From NCBI GenBank assembly GCA_012035435.1, contig JAAUPH010000110.1:1-7587 (forward strand): a stretch of 7,587 nt of DNA. The letters run 5' to 3'. Source of the stretch: Sphingopyxis sp. Lineage in GTDB: Bacteria; Pseudomonadota; Alphaproteobacteria; Sphingomonadales; Sphingomonadaceae. Position numbers and translations under genes: made by a program. A model generated the notes under the pieces. It made no database searches and was not told the DNA's origin. It saw only the letters and a program-made list of their open reading frames with translations. Shown piece after piece: positions 6,970-7,587 of this stretch (positions within the stretch are counted from its first letter, which is position 1; every line of letters starts with the position of its first letter).

Positions 6970-7109
6970 TCACCGAGGCGTCGGTGATAGACAGGGCTCG
7001 TTCCGTTCGTGCCGGGCACCGAGCTCACCGAGGATCGGGCGGCCAGGTATGGAACACGAGTGAGCGCAATCATGATGCAAGGAAGCACGATCAAGACGTC
7101 GTGCTGCCG

Positions 7110-7289
7110 GCAGGCGAGCACGAAGGCCGCGCCGCCGATCAGTGCGAGCGGAATCAAGCGCCGGTGTTCGGGTCCCACCAACAAGCGCAAAACATGCGGC
7201 ACGATAAGGCCGACGAAACCGACCGTGCCCGCGACCGCCGTCGCGAGGGCGGTCAGGACGCCCAGGTCCCAGACCTCCATGACGTTCAA
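7110..7289 (-). pseudogene. FecCD/BtuC-type ABC transporter permease fragment
   Basis: Minus-strand frame from ATG 7289. Residues 12-60 read LTALATAVAGTVGFVGLIVP, HVLRLLVGPEHRRLIPLALI, GGAAFVLAC. This matches the highly conserved 'VAGTIGFVGLVVPH..R...G.DHR..LP..AL.GA....' core of vitamin B12/siderophore permeases. The family then has an Asp and a further ~60 residues (ELPVG..TA..G.P.F). Here the frame switches at Cys60 to unrelated sequence (RQHDVLIVLPCIMIALTRVP). The N-terminal two thirds of the permease are also missing: upstream lies NIGQLNVMEVWDLG, which is not recognisable FecCD. It cannot form a working permease. Confidence 0.6.
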
Positions 7290-7321
7290 CTGGCCGATGT
7301 TGCTGAAGTCCGGCGACGACC

Positions 7322-7411
7322 GAGACCGACGACGGGATCACGGTGATCACGCTCGACCGGCCCGCCAAGCTCAACGCCATGAACGTGGAGCTGATCAGCG
7401 AGCTCCACGAA
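7322..7411 (+). pseudogene. Enoyl-CoA hydratase/isomerase N-terminal fragment
   Basis: The plus-strand frame reads ETDDGITVITLDRPAKLNAM and NVELISELHE. The 'G...ITLDRP.K.NA....L..EL' signature is the first strand and helix of the crotonase superfamily. The oxyanion-hole and catalytic segments (G.G.AFCAG.DL and beyond) are absent. After 7411 the frame stays open to the window end but becomes GARGGSRRIWAASGTEN.., unlike a crotonase. An in-frame stop lies just upstream at about 7304. No start codon or ribosome site of its own is visible. Confidence 0.55.
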
Positions 7412-7587
7412 GGCGCTCGCGGGGGATCGCGACGGATCTGGGCGGCCAGCGGGACGGAGAATGCGAACACGGCGAAACAGGAGAGGTGGCGCATGGTGTT
7501 GGTTTCCGTGAGAGACAAGGTGAGCCGGAAGCACCCAGGGGTCACCGGTTTGCCGAGCGGTCGTCCAACCCGGGTTCTCGCAGGATG

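Larger units (their letters stand above)
6428..7587. other. Gene-poor mosaic of short coding fragments, possible chimeric sequence
   Basis: No open frame here reads as a complete protein from start to stop. At least five short stretches look like pieces of unrelated families on alternating strands (listed separately), each ending where the family should continue. The pieces between them, about 6428-6530, 6810-7105 and 7412-7587, contain open but unrecognised frames. No insertion sequence ends, integrase, long inverted repeats or copy of the tRNA 3' end could be seen, so a normal mobile element is not supported. Confidence 0.6.

Noticed and set aside
6708..7346. Plus-strand frame of 212 codons
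   Set aside because: Arg/Pro/Gly-rich and low in family-like sequence; it runs antisense to the receiver and FecCD fragments, which have far better protein character.
7432..7545. Minus-strand start MRHLSCFAVFAFSVPLAAQ as a secreted-protein N-terminus
   Set aside because: Signal-like, but it has no ribosome binding site and the frame after it becomes Arg/Pro-rich and runs antisense to the enoyl-CoA hydratase fragment.
6351..7587. Integrated element using tRNA-Asp as attachment site
   Set aside because: No second copy of the tRNA 3' end and no integrase are visible in the window; it could only be revived if a repeat lies further right.

Overview
The window looks like chromosomal DNA of an alphaproteobacterium, most likely a sphingomonad (Sphingomonadaceae). 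This is inferred from the GC-rich composition, the style of the secreted repeat proteins and the tRNA; no search was run. The first two thirds are well organised. The last 1.2 kb, after a tRNA gene, is not.

Positions 1-4878, minus strand: a compact operon-like run of four exported proteins, transcribed leftward in the order A (4878-3872), B (3861-3400), C (3333-2281), D (2221 to beyond the left edge). Each begins with a Sec-type signal peptide. A, C and D are rich in Asn, Thr, Gly and Val beta-sandwich sequence of the DUF11 / 'conserved repeat domain' kind; B is a short single-domain version. D is the N-terminal ~740 residues of a much larger protein that also carries Cna-B/SdrD-like domains. 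A and C are paralogues. A-B are tightly coupled (10 bp apart, with B's Shine-Dalgarno overlapping A's stop codon). A strong hairpin ending in a short T run lies between C and D, so D may be attenuated. Together they look like a cell-surface or secreted assembly of unknown function. As written, A needs one net frameshift correction and D needs three to recover continuous proteins. This is either sequencing error or decay.

Positions 4879-5076: divergent intergenic region between A and the rightward gene.

Positions 5077-6276, plus strand: an intact AI-2E/PerM-family membrane transporter.

Positions 6303-6427: a well-formed promoter followed by tRNA-Asp(GTC) with encoded CCA.

Positions 6428-7587: no intact gene. 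Instead there are short stretches resembling pieces of unrelated proteins on alternating strands: a spermidine-synthase-like N-terminus, a phage-holin-like C-terminus, a response-regulator (NtrC-like) receiver end, a FecCD/BtuC-type permease core, and an enoyl-CoA hydratase N-terminus. Each stops abruptly where the family should continue. This is either a mosaic of debris beside a tRNA or, at least as likely, an assembly/amplification chimera at a contig end.
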